A DNA stretch of 64,000 bases from Mesotaenium endlicherianum (taxonomy: Eukaryota; Streptophyta; Zygnematophyceae; Zygnematales; Mesotaeniaceae). The DNA lies in assembly GCA_009602735.1 (NCBI GenBank), contig WELA01012833.1:336247-400246 (forward strand), written 5' to 3'. Position 1 is the stretch's first letter. Each line of letters opens with the position of its first letter. Below are positions 51,560 through 62,311 of the stretch, one piece after another. A program made the position numbers and the translations under genes. Under the pieces are notes generated by a model. It saw nothing but the letters and a program-made list of their open reading frames with translations. It was not told the DNA's origin and did not search any database.

Positions 51560-53860
51560 CAAACCGAGCACCGGCTCGCAAGCTTAATATGTCCACAACG
51601 AGCACATTATATCATTGTGTTGCGCAGTCAAATTTCGGTAATGGACAGTAATTTTCCCGGCCCTCCATCTGTATACCACCTCAAAGTAAGCAACTTTCCC
51701 TTTCAAGCATCGGCGTAAAACGTTGGCCTGCAGATAGCAAGGTGAATAAGCACTATCCTAGTTCTGTACTCTTCCATGATTGACAATGCCGATAGTCAAT
51801 CCTTACTGTCACAAAGTCAAACCGTCTCCTGTATATGAGAATAATAAGATACGCATGCTTCGGCCCTCGGGTGTGTGCTCCTACTGTTAGTCTGTACTTT
51901 TGGCGTTAATTGTCCTGCCTATGCGCGTCGGACCCAGTCGCGACACTGTTTGCGCGTTCAGCTCTACGGTCACAGGCGTACGTATACATTTGGTTGACCA
52001 GATTGTATACTTTTGGTTGACCAGATGAGTTGAAAGCCATCACGTCTAACCACGTCTAACCCCTTACATGCCAGAGCTGGCCATACTTGCCCATACTAGC
52101 CCCATATTATCCAATATTATCCATTACAATCTTACACCTACTCCGTACAACCCTTTGTTTTCGGCCATGCTGCGTGCATCCATTATCGTCCTTCTCGAAG
52201 CACTGTCGCGACTGCTATCTACTTGACGGTGCCGCACGCGCAGCGCAAGTCACGGCCGCCCAGGTACGGAAAGTCAGCGTTGACTCACCGACCAAAGGAC
52301 TGAGTTATCTCAGTCAGCGATTTTGTCAAAGCCGTTATCACTGTCAAAGTGGTCACGACACGTCAAACCCCACACCCAGGGATGGATGGGGATTTGGACG
52401 GAGTAGTCAGCCGAAAGGCTAGGGGCCTGGAACCAGCAATGAGCCAGCCCAACAAGTGCCAAGTAAGGTACTGATCAATCGGCTATCTGAGCCAAGTACA
52501 GCAGGGATGTTGCAGAGGCGTTGTGTGCCACCTCGGCCAAGACCCTCGAGTGACTAGCCACGGCTTGAGCGTTCATCTCAAACGCTGCCAGCCGCCAGCC
52601 ACATAGGCGTGATTGCCAGCTGAAAGGCTAAGCAGTCACGCGCGACAGTCACAAAACGTGCATGCATGCTGAGTGACAACTTCTAGCTGTTTGAGGGCTG
52701 CTAGGTAAGGACGGCATGCAAGCTAGGCGTTGTGACTGAGCACTGGCATTCTCGAGAGATGTCGTGCGATAGGAGGTCGGGTGCGTATCAACGACACAAG
52801 CAATGCATAATATGCAAGCAGGCTTTGCTGCAATGAAGTCCATAATACATGTGGCTTTATAGCCAAACTATAGTCAAGCGTCAAATGCTTTAATTAAGAG
52901 TGTGTACTCTCCAGAGTGAGCACCTCAAGACTGTAATCTGGTAGGAAAACAATTAATGAAGTCTGGCCCAAAAGATCACTGGAAGCACATCATGATCTTC
53001 AAGAGAAGTCCTATGGCAAGGGGGTATAAGCTGTGACTTTGCTCACCACTTGTGAAGTTCTTCTAGTGACTGGAAGCCAGCAAGGCTTGCTCTTCACAAG
53101 AGAGAGACTAAGTGGTCCTGAAAACACAAGAGATAAAAGTGTAAGCTTTACTGATAATCTCTGTGACTTACAACTTGCATAATGGGACTTCTAAATAGAT
53201 GTTCCTCTAGGGACATCTCTAGCACTTATACTCCTGAAAACCCGGCGTCGTATGCGGCGGATCCAATGCATGTAGTCACTCTAGGAGGCTCTCCTATGTC
53301 CACTAATGTGTACAAGGCATGTACTAGCACTCCTATAGGCTAAGCATAACTCAAACCAATCAAAGCAAAGCACGTAGAATATGCTAAGTGTCTCTCATTG
53401 GTGGAGCTTACCTTGGGTAGTTCTACCTAGATAGCGCCTCAAAAGTGAATCTGAAACTTGAGGAAGCTTCCTCTAGGAGTAGGTGATGCAGTCACCAAGT
53501 TATAGCCTCAATGATGCACTTATACTATGGAAATGCAAGACTTATGTAGTCTAAAGGGCTCGCGGATTTGTGCGCACAAAGCTAGGGGTCCTTGGGGTCA
53601 CGAATAGTCAACATTGTCACCTTTGGGTGCATTGAGTCACAAGTTGGCCATTTGGTGTGATTCCGCAAGGTGCCGAAAGGAGTGCGGACTAGATCGCGTC
53701 TATCTCGCTCGATAATTTGCCAAATGACGTGAAACCGGTGCCATTCGGAAGATGCTTCGACGCGCTACACTTTGGTGACTCGGAGATCTAGAGAAGGTCA
53801 ACATATGGATGCGTAAAGTCAATGCAAAGTTGGTCTTCCTAGGTTGGTGGTTCACACACG
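51560..53860. other. Upstream flank of gene B, nothing recognised
   Basis: No gene seen. Short tandem copies occur at about 51,983-52,025 (a 23-base unit containing TTGGTTGACCAGAT twice) and 52,040-52,125. The right part may hold the 5' LTR of the following element, but its edges could not be fixed. Confidence 0.4.
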
Positions 53861-54610
53861 TAGAACTTGGTTTTGTACGTCAACCTCGACTTAATAAATC
53901 ATGACAGAGAGGATAATGTGTGGTGCTTGCGAAAACCACGAATCCTGCCTGAAGTTGCCTCATTCTTGCTCGCACTATTGTCAAGGAAGCTGAAGGAGCA
54001 CACGTACAGAAGGAAAGGAAAAGAAGGAGCGCTAAAAAGAAGGAGTTCCCAAGGCCACAGAAGATCCGAGACGCCACGCTTCTGTCGACGCTCAAAGATT
54101 TCTTCTCAGTGTATTATTGAAAGGTTACACCTCAGGAGTTTCCAAGAGGGGATCTCGCTCGTAGAAAGTAGAGAGCTGCAGAATAGAATCTGTCAGGAGA
54201 TTAACACAGATTCGGGTCAAACACCACAAGCGTGCGAAAGTCATCTAAAGTTCTCAGAAGTCTCAATTGTCGAATTGTTGATAGCAAGAGTAGTATTAAC
54301 AAGTAAAGCTCTCAGTGAAGACCTGAGTGAGCCCAGCCAAGCAGTGAAGAGCTGTTGAGGCGCGGTGTTGAGCGAAGAGCTTAGACCAGGCCAGAATAGA
54401 TGTGCAGTTTCAGAGTTTGTAAGCTGTGACTTTGTGAAAGTTAAGCGAAAGCCTTGAAGGGCGAGTTTTACTGAATCTGGCATTGCCTATTAAGCTGCTT
54501 AGACGTGATTTCTGCATACTACAAACTTGTTCATTCTGTAAACCCTCAACTTGGGCAAAAGCCTGTGTGGAAGTAAGACGCTTCTATCCTACTTCTGAGA
54601 ACTTGGTTGA

Positions 54611-56020
54611 TTGGTTCAGGTGAACAAGAATTCCCGAGCCAATTGGGGATTGAGGCCTGTGAAGGCTGCCGGTGTTCAACTTGACAGGGGACTCAAAGAA
54701 ATTCAATTATATATGCAATTGAGGAGTGGAAGACTCTACCACCCTGTGGAGCCTGCAGAAGGTTCTGACTCTAGCCAGAGTCTACGAGGAAGTGAGACGT
54801 CTGAGCATACTGACAACCGGTGGAGTGAGCAACCGTTTAGAGACAAGTCTCGCCATATCTGCGCAAGCGGTGAGAACGCGGATAACACACAAGCCTTTGC
54901 ACCTGATTCGGGCAGAGAGCAAGACGTGTGGGGTAGAGTCAGTGAGTCCTGGTCACTGTTCGAAATGGCCGGTGATGATCGGGATGAAAGTCCTAAGTTC
55001 AAGCTGTCTGCAAAATATTTTAGCGGACGAACCAGTGGAAACGGTCTCACTTTCGAAGAGTTTGATGAGATCTATTGGGCAGAATTCTTTGAGAAGATTC
55101 GGAAGGATTCTTCTTATACGCAATCTGTCGCATTTATAGGCTTGGTTCAGTACTTGGATAAGGATGCCTTGTTGCTGTATTGCCAATTCCGGAAGGATGA
55201 GGATCTCACCCAAGAATGGGCATTTGGAGAGCAAAATAGAACTAGGGATTTGAAAATCCAAGAAGAGGCTGCGAAAGCCCGAACGTCTGCTTTATCTTCA
55301 GAAAGAGCAGTGCCAACTGCCCCTGTTGAGAGCGTAGACTTAGCTACACTAACACAAGAATTAACAGAGGCCATGAGGCAACTCACCGAGGGCCAGCAAA
55401 GGGCTGCTACTCAGAATGATGATGCCGGCTCTGTCGCAGAGTTGCGAAAGGTGTGTGCAGAACTGTCTGAAAAGATTGCTAATACTCAGGAACGAGTAAC
55501 GCGCACAACTGCACATTTTGATGGTCAGCAAGGCAATAGCGCCACGACAGAGGCAAGCCATGCGCAAGCCTTGGCTAGCTGTCGTAAGGATATGGAGGCT
55601 GGGGATGACCAGCTAGACTCCGAGCATTGCCTGCGTCATTTCTTTAAGTTGCTTGAAGCATGATTCCCAGAGGATCGCAGTCTTAAGGTGCACCGTTATG
55701 TGCATTTTCTTCGTCAGAAGAACAAGATAGTCATGGAGGATAAATCCAGATTGGTAGACCTCGCCAAAAAGGCAAAAATCTACAAGCCCAGAATAGGGGC
55801 TGACAAATTTATGTTGTGCTTGGGCAAGGAAACAGATCGTAAAGTCAAGCCACACCTGTCCGCGAAGCACGGGATAGATTGGGACATTGACGAGGCGGCT
55901 GAAATAGCACGCAATGTCGAAGAAGGTAAAGTGTGGTATAAGGAGGCTTCTAGGACGCTTATGGCTCCTAAGAGGAGGGAGGAATCCTCTCCGCGTAAGG
56001 CCAACAGCTCTAATTTTTAG
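54611..56020 (+). CDS. gag-like region of the methyltransferase element
   Basis: Fossil part. Charged helical sequence (for example KFKLSAKYFSGRTSGNGL, then FEEFDEIYWAEFFEKI) and a second block (HRYVHFLRQKNKIVMEDKSR) resemble capsid/gag proteins in composition and position before a zinc knuckle and protease. The assignment rests on context more than on a clear family match. Confidence 0.5.
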
Positions 56021-56250
56021 TTTAAGAAGAAGAGCGAGCTTTAATTAAACTTGCTAAGCACGCCAACACTGTTGAAACAGCAAAGGGCTGTAAATCAGGA
56101 CATCAGAAGAGAGATTGTCCGTACCCGGATGCTAAGCAACTATCTGCTAGCAAGGCGCAGATATGCGCACATTGCAACAAGAAGGAACACTCAAAAGATG
56201 AGTGCTGGTCTAAAAACCCAATTCTAAAGCCGCCATGGGCAAATGCAGCC

Positions 56251-58356
56251 ATGAAAGAGGCAGACAAGGAGAAAAAGAAAGAAAAGGGTGGCTCTGGTAA
56301 CCGCAAGGGTAACCAGAAGTATGACACTATGAGTGCAGAAATCGCTGAGTTGAAAGCTCAATTTGCGAAACTAAATGCGCCTAATGTCTACTATGATGCA
56401 AATGTTGCAGAAAAGACCGTCTGCAAAGGCGAGAAACTGATGCCTGAAAAGGCGGTGGGTGCAACGACTGCCGAGCGAGTAGACCACGACTGTTTGGTGC
56501 CAAGGAATGCTGGGAAGCTTCCTCAGACTTTCCAGATCACTCTGGATGAAAATGAGATCTCGCAGCTGCGACAAGCCAGGCCTAGGACGCGTAAGACATT
56601 TATCTTTTTGCTGGAGAAGTTGAAGGTCCTGGTGGAACACCGGATCCAGCATGCTCCTTTGCTTTCTCTCGCTGATTTGCATATCACCTACCCGTTCACG
56701 GTTGAAGAAGCCGGACATCAGCTGGATATAGCTGAGGAGGGTGCGAATAGCGCCTCATTGCCTACCAATTTCAGCACCGTGAGAGTGCAGAATAGGGATG
56801 GTGCACTAATATTCAACACCTCGGCAGCCTCCAACATTCTATTGGATACGGGCGCACAGCCTGTCATCCTGGGAAAGCGAGCTGTGAAAGCTCTAGAATT
56901 GACAGCAAAGGAACTGCATGAGAGTCCTTTCCATTTGAGAATTGCCTCAGGGCAAGTCTCAAAGTCTTGTGGGATTACCCGCAACCTTGTGGAAATCACA
57001 ATAAATATAGGGAAACCTGAAGAGGCGTCACTACTCATGGAGTGCACAGTGACGGAGGCAGTGAACTATGGTGTTCTCTTGGGAACAGAATTACTGATTC
57101 CCTTGGGTATGGTCATTGATCTACGAAAGCGGAGGGTGACTTACCAGTCAACAGATCAGCAGCCGGCAGGAGAAATTCCTGTGAAGATGGTTTGCACAAG
57201 AGAAGCAAACTACGGGCTGCTAGACTGTTGCGTTCACGACAGGTACCCGGAATCCTACGACAACATCATGAAGCGCAAAGAGGAAAGCTATACGAGCATC
57301 AACATGCCAACACCCTTGGTATGGCAACCTTGGATTATGGAGGAACTGGAAACTGTGAGTAACAGGGACCGCGGCCCGCAAGAGCTGCTGTCGGTACCCT
57401 ACCCAGTATCCTCTGCTGCAAACTCGATGCTTGGAGTTGAGCCGCCGCCGCAAGGCATTGTCAGGATGGGAGATCCTTTTTGTAAAAAGGGAGTAGTGGT
57501 GTTGGAATTGTTCGCCGAACTTGGGTTTGGGATCATAGCATTGATCCAGCAAGGGATACAGGTGGCCAAAGTCCTGTATGTGGACAATGATAACCACGCT
57601 TTTTTAGCATTCAGAGAAGTCATGAGTCAGATGCAGCAAATGCATCACTTTAAGTGGTTGGTGCCCGCATACACCAATGTCGAGTGCATCGCTGGAGGCA
57701 ACATTATTAATGTGAAGCCTGAAGACCTGTATGGCTACAGGATTGACTGGATCTTTGCTGGATTCCCTTGTCAACCGTTTTCTCAAGCTGGGAACAAGAG
57801 GGGATTCAATGATCCACGAGCACAACACTGGGGATGGATGGTGAAAATCAACAGCATGCTGCGGGAACGTCAGCGTTATCACCCACCAGTGTTGGTGATT
57901 GAGAACGTGCATCCAGGAATGGATTACAAGCTGATGAAGCCGGGAGAGCCATGGCTGGTTTTTGACTCCACCTTGGGTCATCATGTGCTAATCAACGACG
58001 CCAAGCACGAAGGATTATCCCATAGGGCCAGAACATTTTGGACCAACGGCATGTGTATTGAGGTCCTGAGAGAGATAGTGGACCTTACACGGCGATCACC
58101 GACGGCATTGACAGTAAAAGAGTCGCTAGCAGTACGTACCAAGCAAGTGATCAGGAGGGATTCCTATCCACAGTGCGTCATCAACAAACCAAGTCAGCCA
58201 AGGGTGGGTGGTACCAGGGTTACGCCGTTCGCTTTTTCCCGTACTGAGTTCCCTAAACTAAGCGAACTGAGTCGGTTCGCACGAACTGCACGAACTGCAC
58301 GAACTTACACATTTTTATTTTTTAATTTATCGCGGCACGTTCGGACGCCTATGTGA
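56251..58356 (+). CDS. Protease and cytosine methyltransferase region
   Basis: Fossil part of about 700 residues. The protease is marked by ILLDTGAQPVILGKRAVKAL and the later YGVLLGTELLIPLGM. The methyltransferase shows motif I (VLELFAELGFG), the catalytic motif IV (GFPCQPFSQAG), motif VI (IENV) and motif VIII (LSHRARTFWTN). The HRARTFW form with the preceding NDAK is closer to the DNMT3/DRM branch, while PCQPFSQAG is the form seen in Dcm-type and DNMT1-like enzymes. Known family chemistry is transfer of a methyl group from S-adenosylmethionine to cytosine C5. Whether this copy was ever active cannot be told. Confidence 0.75.
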   Translation: MKEADKEKKKEKGGSGNRKGNQKYDTMSAEIAELKAQFAKLNAPNVYYDANVAEKTVCKGEKLMPEKAVGATTAERVDHDCLVPRNAGKLPQTFQITLDENEISQLRQARPRTRKTFIFLLEKLKVLVEHRIQHAPLLSLADLHITYPFTVEEAGHQLDIAEEGANSASLPTNFSTVRVQNRDGALIFNTSAASNILLDTGAQPVILGKRAVKALELTAKELHESPFHLRIASGQVSKSCGITRNLVEITINIGKPEEASLLMECTVTEAVNYGVLLGTELLIPLGMVIDLRKRRVTYQSTDQQPAGEIPVKMVCTREANYGLLDCCVHDRYPESYDNIMKRKEESYTSINMPTPLVWQPWIMEELETVSNRDRGPQELLSVPYPVSSAANSMLGVEPPPQGIVRMGDPFCKKGVVVLELFAELGFGIIALIQQGIQVAKVLYVDNDNHAFLAFREVMSQMQQMHHFKWLVPAYTNVECIAGGNIINVKPEDLYGYRIDWIFAGFPCQPFSQAGNKRGFNDPRAQHWGWMVKINSMLRERQRYHPPVLVIENVHPGMDYKLMKPGEPWLVFDSTLGHHVLINDAKHEGLSHRARTFWTNGMCIEVLREIVDLTRRSPTALTVKESLAVRTKQVIRRDSYPQCVINKPSQPRVGGTRVTPFAFSRTEFPKLSELSRFARTARTARTYTFLFFNLSRHVRTPM

Positions 58357-59636
58357 TCGTAACGTGGAGTTTCGACGTGAAGGCGCACATTGCGCAGACA
58401 TGTCAGCCCCAATATTTAAGGTACTTTCGCTAATGTCAAGCGGGAACGGTAAAAAATTTACACGTTTTGGCGAACACGTTTCGGCGAGGGGCACTAGGCC
58501 ACAGCTACCTAATTCTCCTCGAATGTCAATGCTGCTTCTCTCAAACACTACAAAGCTTCAATGCCCTGCCACTTACCTCGCACTTCTTCTCATAATTCAT
58601 TTTGCACTTCCCCATCAGCTCCCTCCGCGATACATTTTATGTGAGTACTCTCTCACTCTGGCTCATTCCTCTTTGTAGATGCTACTTTGCACTCATGACT
58701 TCTTGCAACATGTATTTTCTTTGCTTTGTCATTCAGATTCATGTCACATTTCATAGTACTAACCTATTGTGTGTTCATGTTACTCTTTTTTGGCAAGACC
58801 ACTACATCGCTACAACGTTTAAGAGACCAAGTGCTCAGCTGGTTACATCAGAGATTAGCCCCTCCAAGTATCACTTGCTAAATCATTTTCATTATAGAGT
58901 CGGAACGTGAATCTTCACATGTAATAGGTCTCCCTTTTGTCTATTCTCGCTAATGTATGCCTGTTTGATGATATCTCAGGTTGCCTCTTCCTTGTTTACA
59001 TTATATGTGTTTATCTGTCACTCATATTCTAGAGATAAGTCTTAGTGTACTCATATCATAGCACGTCCATGTGGTGTTGTTTTTGTTTCTTGGCAATGGG
59101 AGCCTTTTTCCTTGAGGAGGAGTTCCTTACTTTTTCACGAACGGCATCAGGTGGGAAAACCTGCACAATCTTTGCCACTTGTGACACTCGATCTTTTAGG
59201 ACTCCTGGCTTTCTCATTTCTTAACAAGTATATTAGAAAAAAAAAAAATATCAATTGAGTTGTGAACAAGCATTGCCCAGGCGGGCATGGTGTGTTGATT
59301 TTTCTACTCAATGCCCTATGAAGGGGCTCTTCTCTTGACTCTCCTTCTGCTGCTCTATGTTTGTGATTTCCATTGAGGTGCTTTGTGTGCTTCTGTGTTG
59401 TTATGGAATGCCTATTTCGCCTGGCCTGCTCCTGCTGCTGCACGCCTATGTTTTCCTATGTATTCTCGGCCCGCCTTTTCACTCCCTCTAGATTCTCTTT
59501 TCTCTCTGGTCTAAGCTCTATATTTCCTTCTGCTCTTGTGCGCCTGTGTGCTTGGTGCTTCTCTTATGTGTTGTATGTATAAGCCTGCAGCAACAGCAAG
59601 CTTATTTAGTCTAAAAGAGCTAACTAAATCCTCTCT

Positions 59637-59757
59637 TGCTTGTTCAAATGTGAAGAACCGCACACAAGGTCCACAAAATCAAGTGCCTGTGTGGAGTATT
59701 TTCCGCACATTCTTCAAGAGGTGCTCAACTGCCCCTCCCCCCCTTATCCCGCTTAAA
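59637..59757. repeat. Direct repeat, copy 1 (partner at about 60,465-60,585)
   Basis: About 110 bases sharing ATGTGAAGAACC and CACAAAATCA...GTGC blocks with a second copy 828 bases downstream. Confidence 0.65.
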
Positions 59758-60464
59758 CCCAGAAGTTCACATTTTGAAGTTTTTTGTTAGCTCGCAGTCA
59801 GCCTGTGCCTGTTCTCTTTTTATATATGTATTTAGTTGTAAATTTGTATGACGGATAACTTTCATATAATGTGGAAGCTTCTTTTTAGGGATAGCTGTTG
59901 TGAGCAGGTGGCTAGTTTTTTATTTTTTTGACAACAGGGAACCTGACATGACATAAATGTTTGATGTGCAGGACTGCTCAAGCTTTCTATACCTTCATCT
60001 GCCAGCCCATAGATCGAAGACAGGCTCAACCCCTCTTCAGGTGGATAAACTACTCCGATCCCCTACCCTCCTCCACTCCCTCTCCATGTACACTTCCAAA
60101 ATAAATTTGTTCTCTTTGTATGCTTCGTGTCTTTGTTTTTGTCCGTGTGTCCTGATCCTAAGTTTTTGTCCTGATCCTCTATTCTTACTTCTCCCATTCT
60201 TGCACTTCTACCTTTCTTTCATTATGTGTTATATCTTTTGTTTTGTTGTAAATGTGTGGCTGAATCTGCTGTCAGAAGTTCTTGTTGTGTTACGCCTCCA
60301 ATATCAAACCTGGTGTTTATTTTTTGTCTGTCCCGCCTTCTCAATTTCTCTCTCATTCTTTTATTGCCACTTTATCTCTCTCTTTGTATGCTTTTTGGAT
60401 CTAAATATTCCTCAAAATTTCATGCTTGATTGTGCTTGCTCTATCTAACTCGATTCTCTCTTGT

Positions 60465-60585
60465 TTGTGCATATGTGAAGAACCAGACACAAGGTGCACA
60501 AAATCAGGTGCTTGTGAGGACTATTTTCTGCACATTGTTTGTTCATCAGGTGCTCACCTACCCCACCTCTCACCCTGCTGCAACC
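60465..60585. repeat. Direct repeat, copy 2 (partner at about 59,637-59,757)
   Basis: Second copy of the segment above, diverged by scattered substitutions. Confidence 0.65.
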
Positions 60586-61434
60586 CTCCTTGTTATATAG
60601 TACTCTTTGTGTTGTGCCTGTAGCAGGAGGCCTATTCCTCTTTCCGTCTCTTGTTGTAAATTCTCGTGTCTTTGTAACTTGCTTCCCTATGCTTTTTCGT
60701 TTTGGTCACTTGCTCTCTTAATGGCCTATTATCTTGTCTTGGGCCTGCTGCAGCAGGCCTACTTATTTCTATTTGTTTTATCTTTTGGTCTGCTCGTGTG
60801 CTTGCTCTCTTCATGCTGTTTTTTTTTTTGGGCCCACATTGACAGCCCTATTTTATTTCCATTCATTGCTGCCTTGCCTCTTATATCTCTCTCTCTCTGT
60901 TATCTCCTCTTTTTGTCTCTCTTTGTATGTTGTATGTGTGTATGTTATGTGTGCTTGCTCTTGTAAGTGCTGTTCATCTTGCCTTGGGCATGCAGCAGCA
61001 GGCCTATGTTTTTCTAGTGTCTTATGTGTTCGACTGCTCGAGCGAAGGGGGGTGCAGGTTGGACATTGCAGCAGCAGCAGTAGCAGTACCTTCAAAATTT
61101 CAAGCTACAAGCGGGTCTTTGCAGCAGCACCAGCTTCAAGCTACCAGTTCATCAAGTATGTGCCCTTGTCAATCTCCCTTCCTCCTGTGTGATTGCCGCT
61201 ACTATGCTCGAGAGTTAATTAGAATTTATTTACATTGTTTTCATTTTAGGTTCCTGCTCATTGTTTCTCTATGTAATTCATGCTTTGCTATTGCTTGATT
61301 CCATTTTGTTTTTTTTTTGCGTCTCTTGCTCTGGCTCTCTCCCTCTCCTCATAGGTCTCCATGTGTACCTCTGTATCTTATTGTTTTTGTACGCTTCTGT
61401 GTGACTGATCTTCTACTGCTGTCTGTCAATCTGC

Positions 61435-61513
<79 letters not shown>

Positions 61514-61533
61514 TCTCTCTCTCATTCTGGCAA
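61435..61533. repeat. (CT)n microsatellite
   Basis: Nearly pure CT for about 100 bases with rare interruptions. Confidence 0.95.
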
Positions 61534-62157
61534 GACTGCTGCATCAGGCTTGCACTTATATCCTCTATGGCATGTTTTCTCTCTCTCATTGTTTCTCTCG
61601 CTCTTGTTCTCTTGCTCTCTCTCATTCTGTCAAGCCTATTGCAGCAGGCTTCCTCTTATGTCTTCTTTTTTTGTTTTTTATTACTTGATTTTGCTCTCTC
61701 TATTTGCTTCCCTACTTACTCTTAACTTGTTTTATTTGATAATTTGATGATGAAGGTAGCTTCGCCCGTGAGTACTAGTTGGTGACGCCAAGCCTCACGC
61801 ATGACACCGTGCGCACATCAAGCCTCTAAGGCTGTCAGGTATTAAAGTCTCGCCTATTCTTCCGCCTGGCTCTCTCTGCTATCTTTTGTCGCTGCTATTT
61901 TGCTAACTCTGCTCCATGTGCTCTGCTGCTCGATTTGTTTGCCCTCTATCTGCCCCATGTCAGCTCCTGCTGCCCTCTCGTTGTTGTGCTCTCTCTTCTA
62001 TTGCTTGTCTCTTGCTACTACTTTACTCTCTGCTGTCATTGCTTTGCTGCAACATATAGGTTTGTGCACTTTTGCTTCATGTTGTTCACTCTCTTTGTTC
62101 TATCAAGCCTGCAGCAGCATGCTTATTTGTACTCTGCTATTGTCTGCCCCGCCTCCT

Positions 62158-62158
<1 letters not shown>

Positions 62159-62215
<57 letters not shown>

Positions 62216-62216
62216 N

Positions 62217-62247
<31 letters not shown>
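62159..62247. repeat. (CT)n microsatellite with an ambiguous base
   Basis: About 90 bases of CT repeats containing the only N in the window at 62,216; the true length may be misassembled. Confidence 0.95.
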
Positions 62248-62249
<2 letters not shown>

Positions 62250-62311
62250 TAAAAAATCAACTCACTTCCTGTTTTGTGTCTTTTATGTGTTTCAGATCTT
62301 ACAAGGCCTCC

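Larger units (their letters stand above)
53867..58356 (+). mobile_element. LTR-type retroelement carrying a C5-cytosine methyltransferase
   Basis: A fossil element. Parts in order: an unassigned leader, a gag-like region (about 54,611-56,020), a zinc-knuckle segment (about 56,080-56,230), a retropepsin-type aspartic protease (about 56,800-57,150) and a C5-cytosine DNA methyltransferase domain (about 57,480-58,230). No reverse transcriptase, RNase H or integrase could be found, and the LTRs could not be delimited. It is broken in a few places and incomplete. Capture of DNA methyltransferases by LTR retrotransposons is known from charophytes and dinoflagellates. Confidence 0.7.
58360..62270. 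repeat. T-rich, low-complexity repeat region
   Basis: About 3.9 kb of pyrimidine-rich DNA on the plus strand with CT tracts and at least eight copies of a palindromic GCCTGCTGCAGCAGGC-like core (about 59,423, 59,582, 60,615, 60,742, 60,985, 61,532, 61,630, 62,104). Open stretches here are rich in Leu, Ser, Cys and Phe because of base composition and are not believable genes. Confidence 0.7.

Noticed and set aside
59380-62260. Leu/Ser/Phe-rich open stretches as membrane proteins
   Set aside because: They arise from CT-rich and T-rich low-complexity DNA in several frames and have no domain or splice support.
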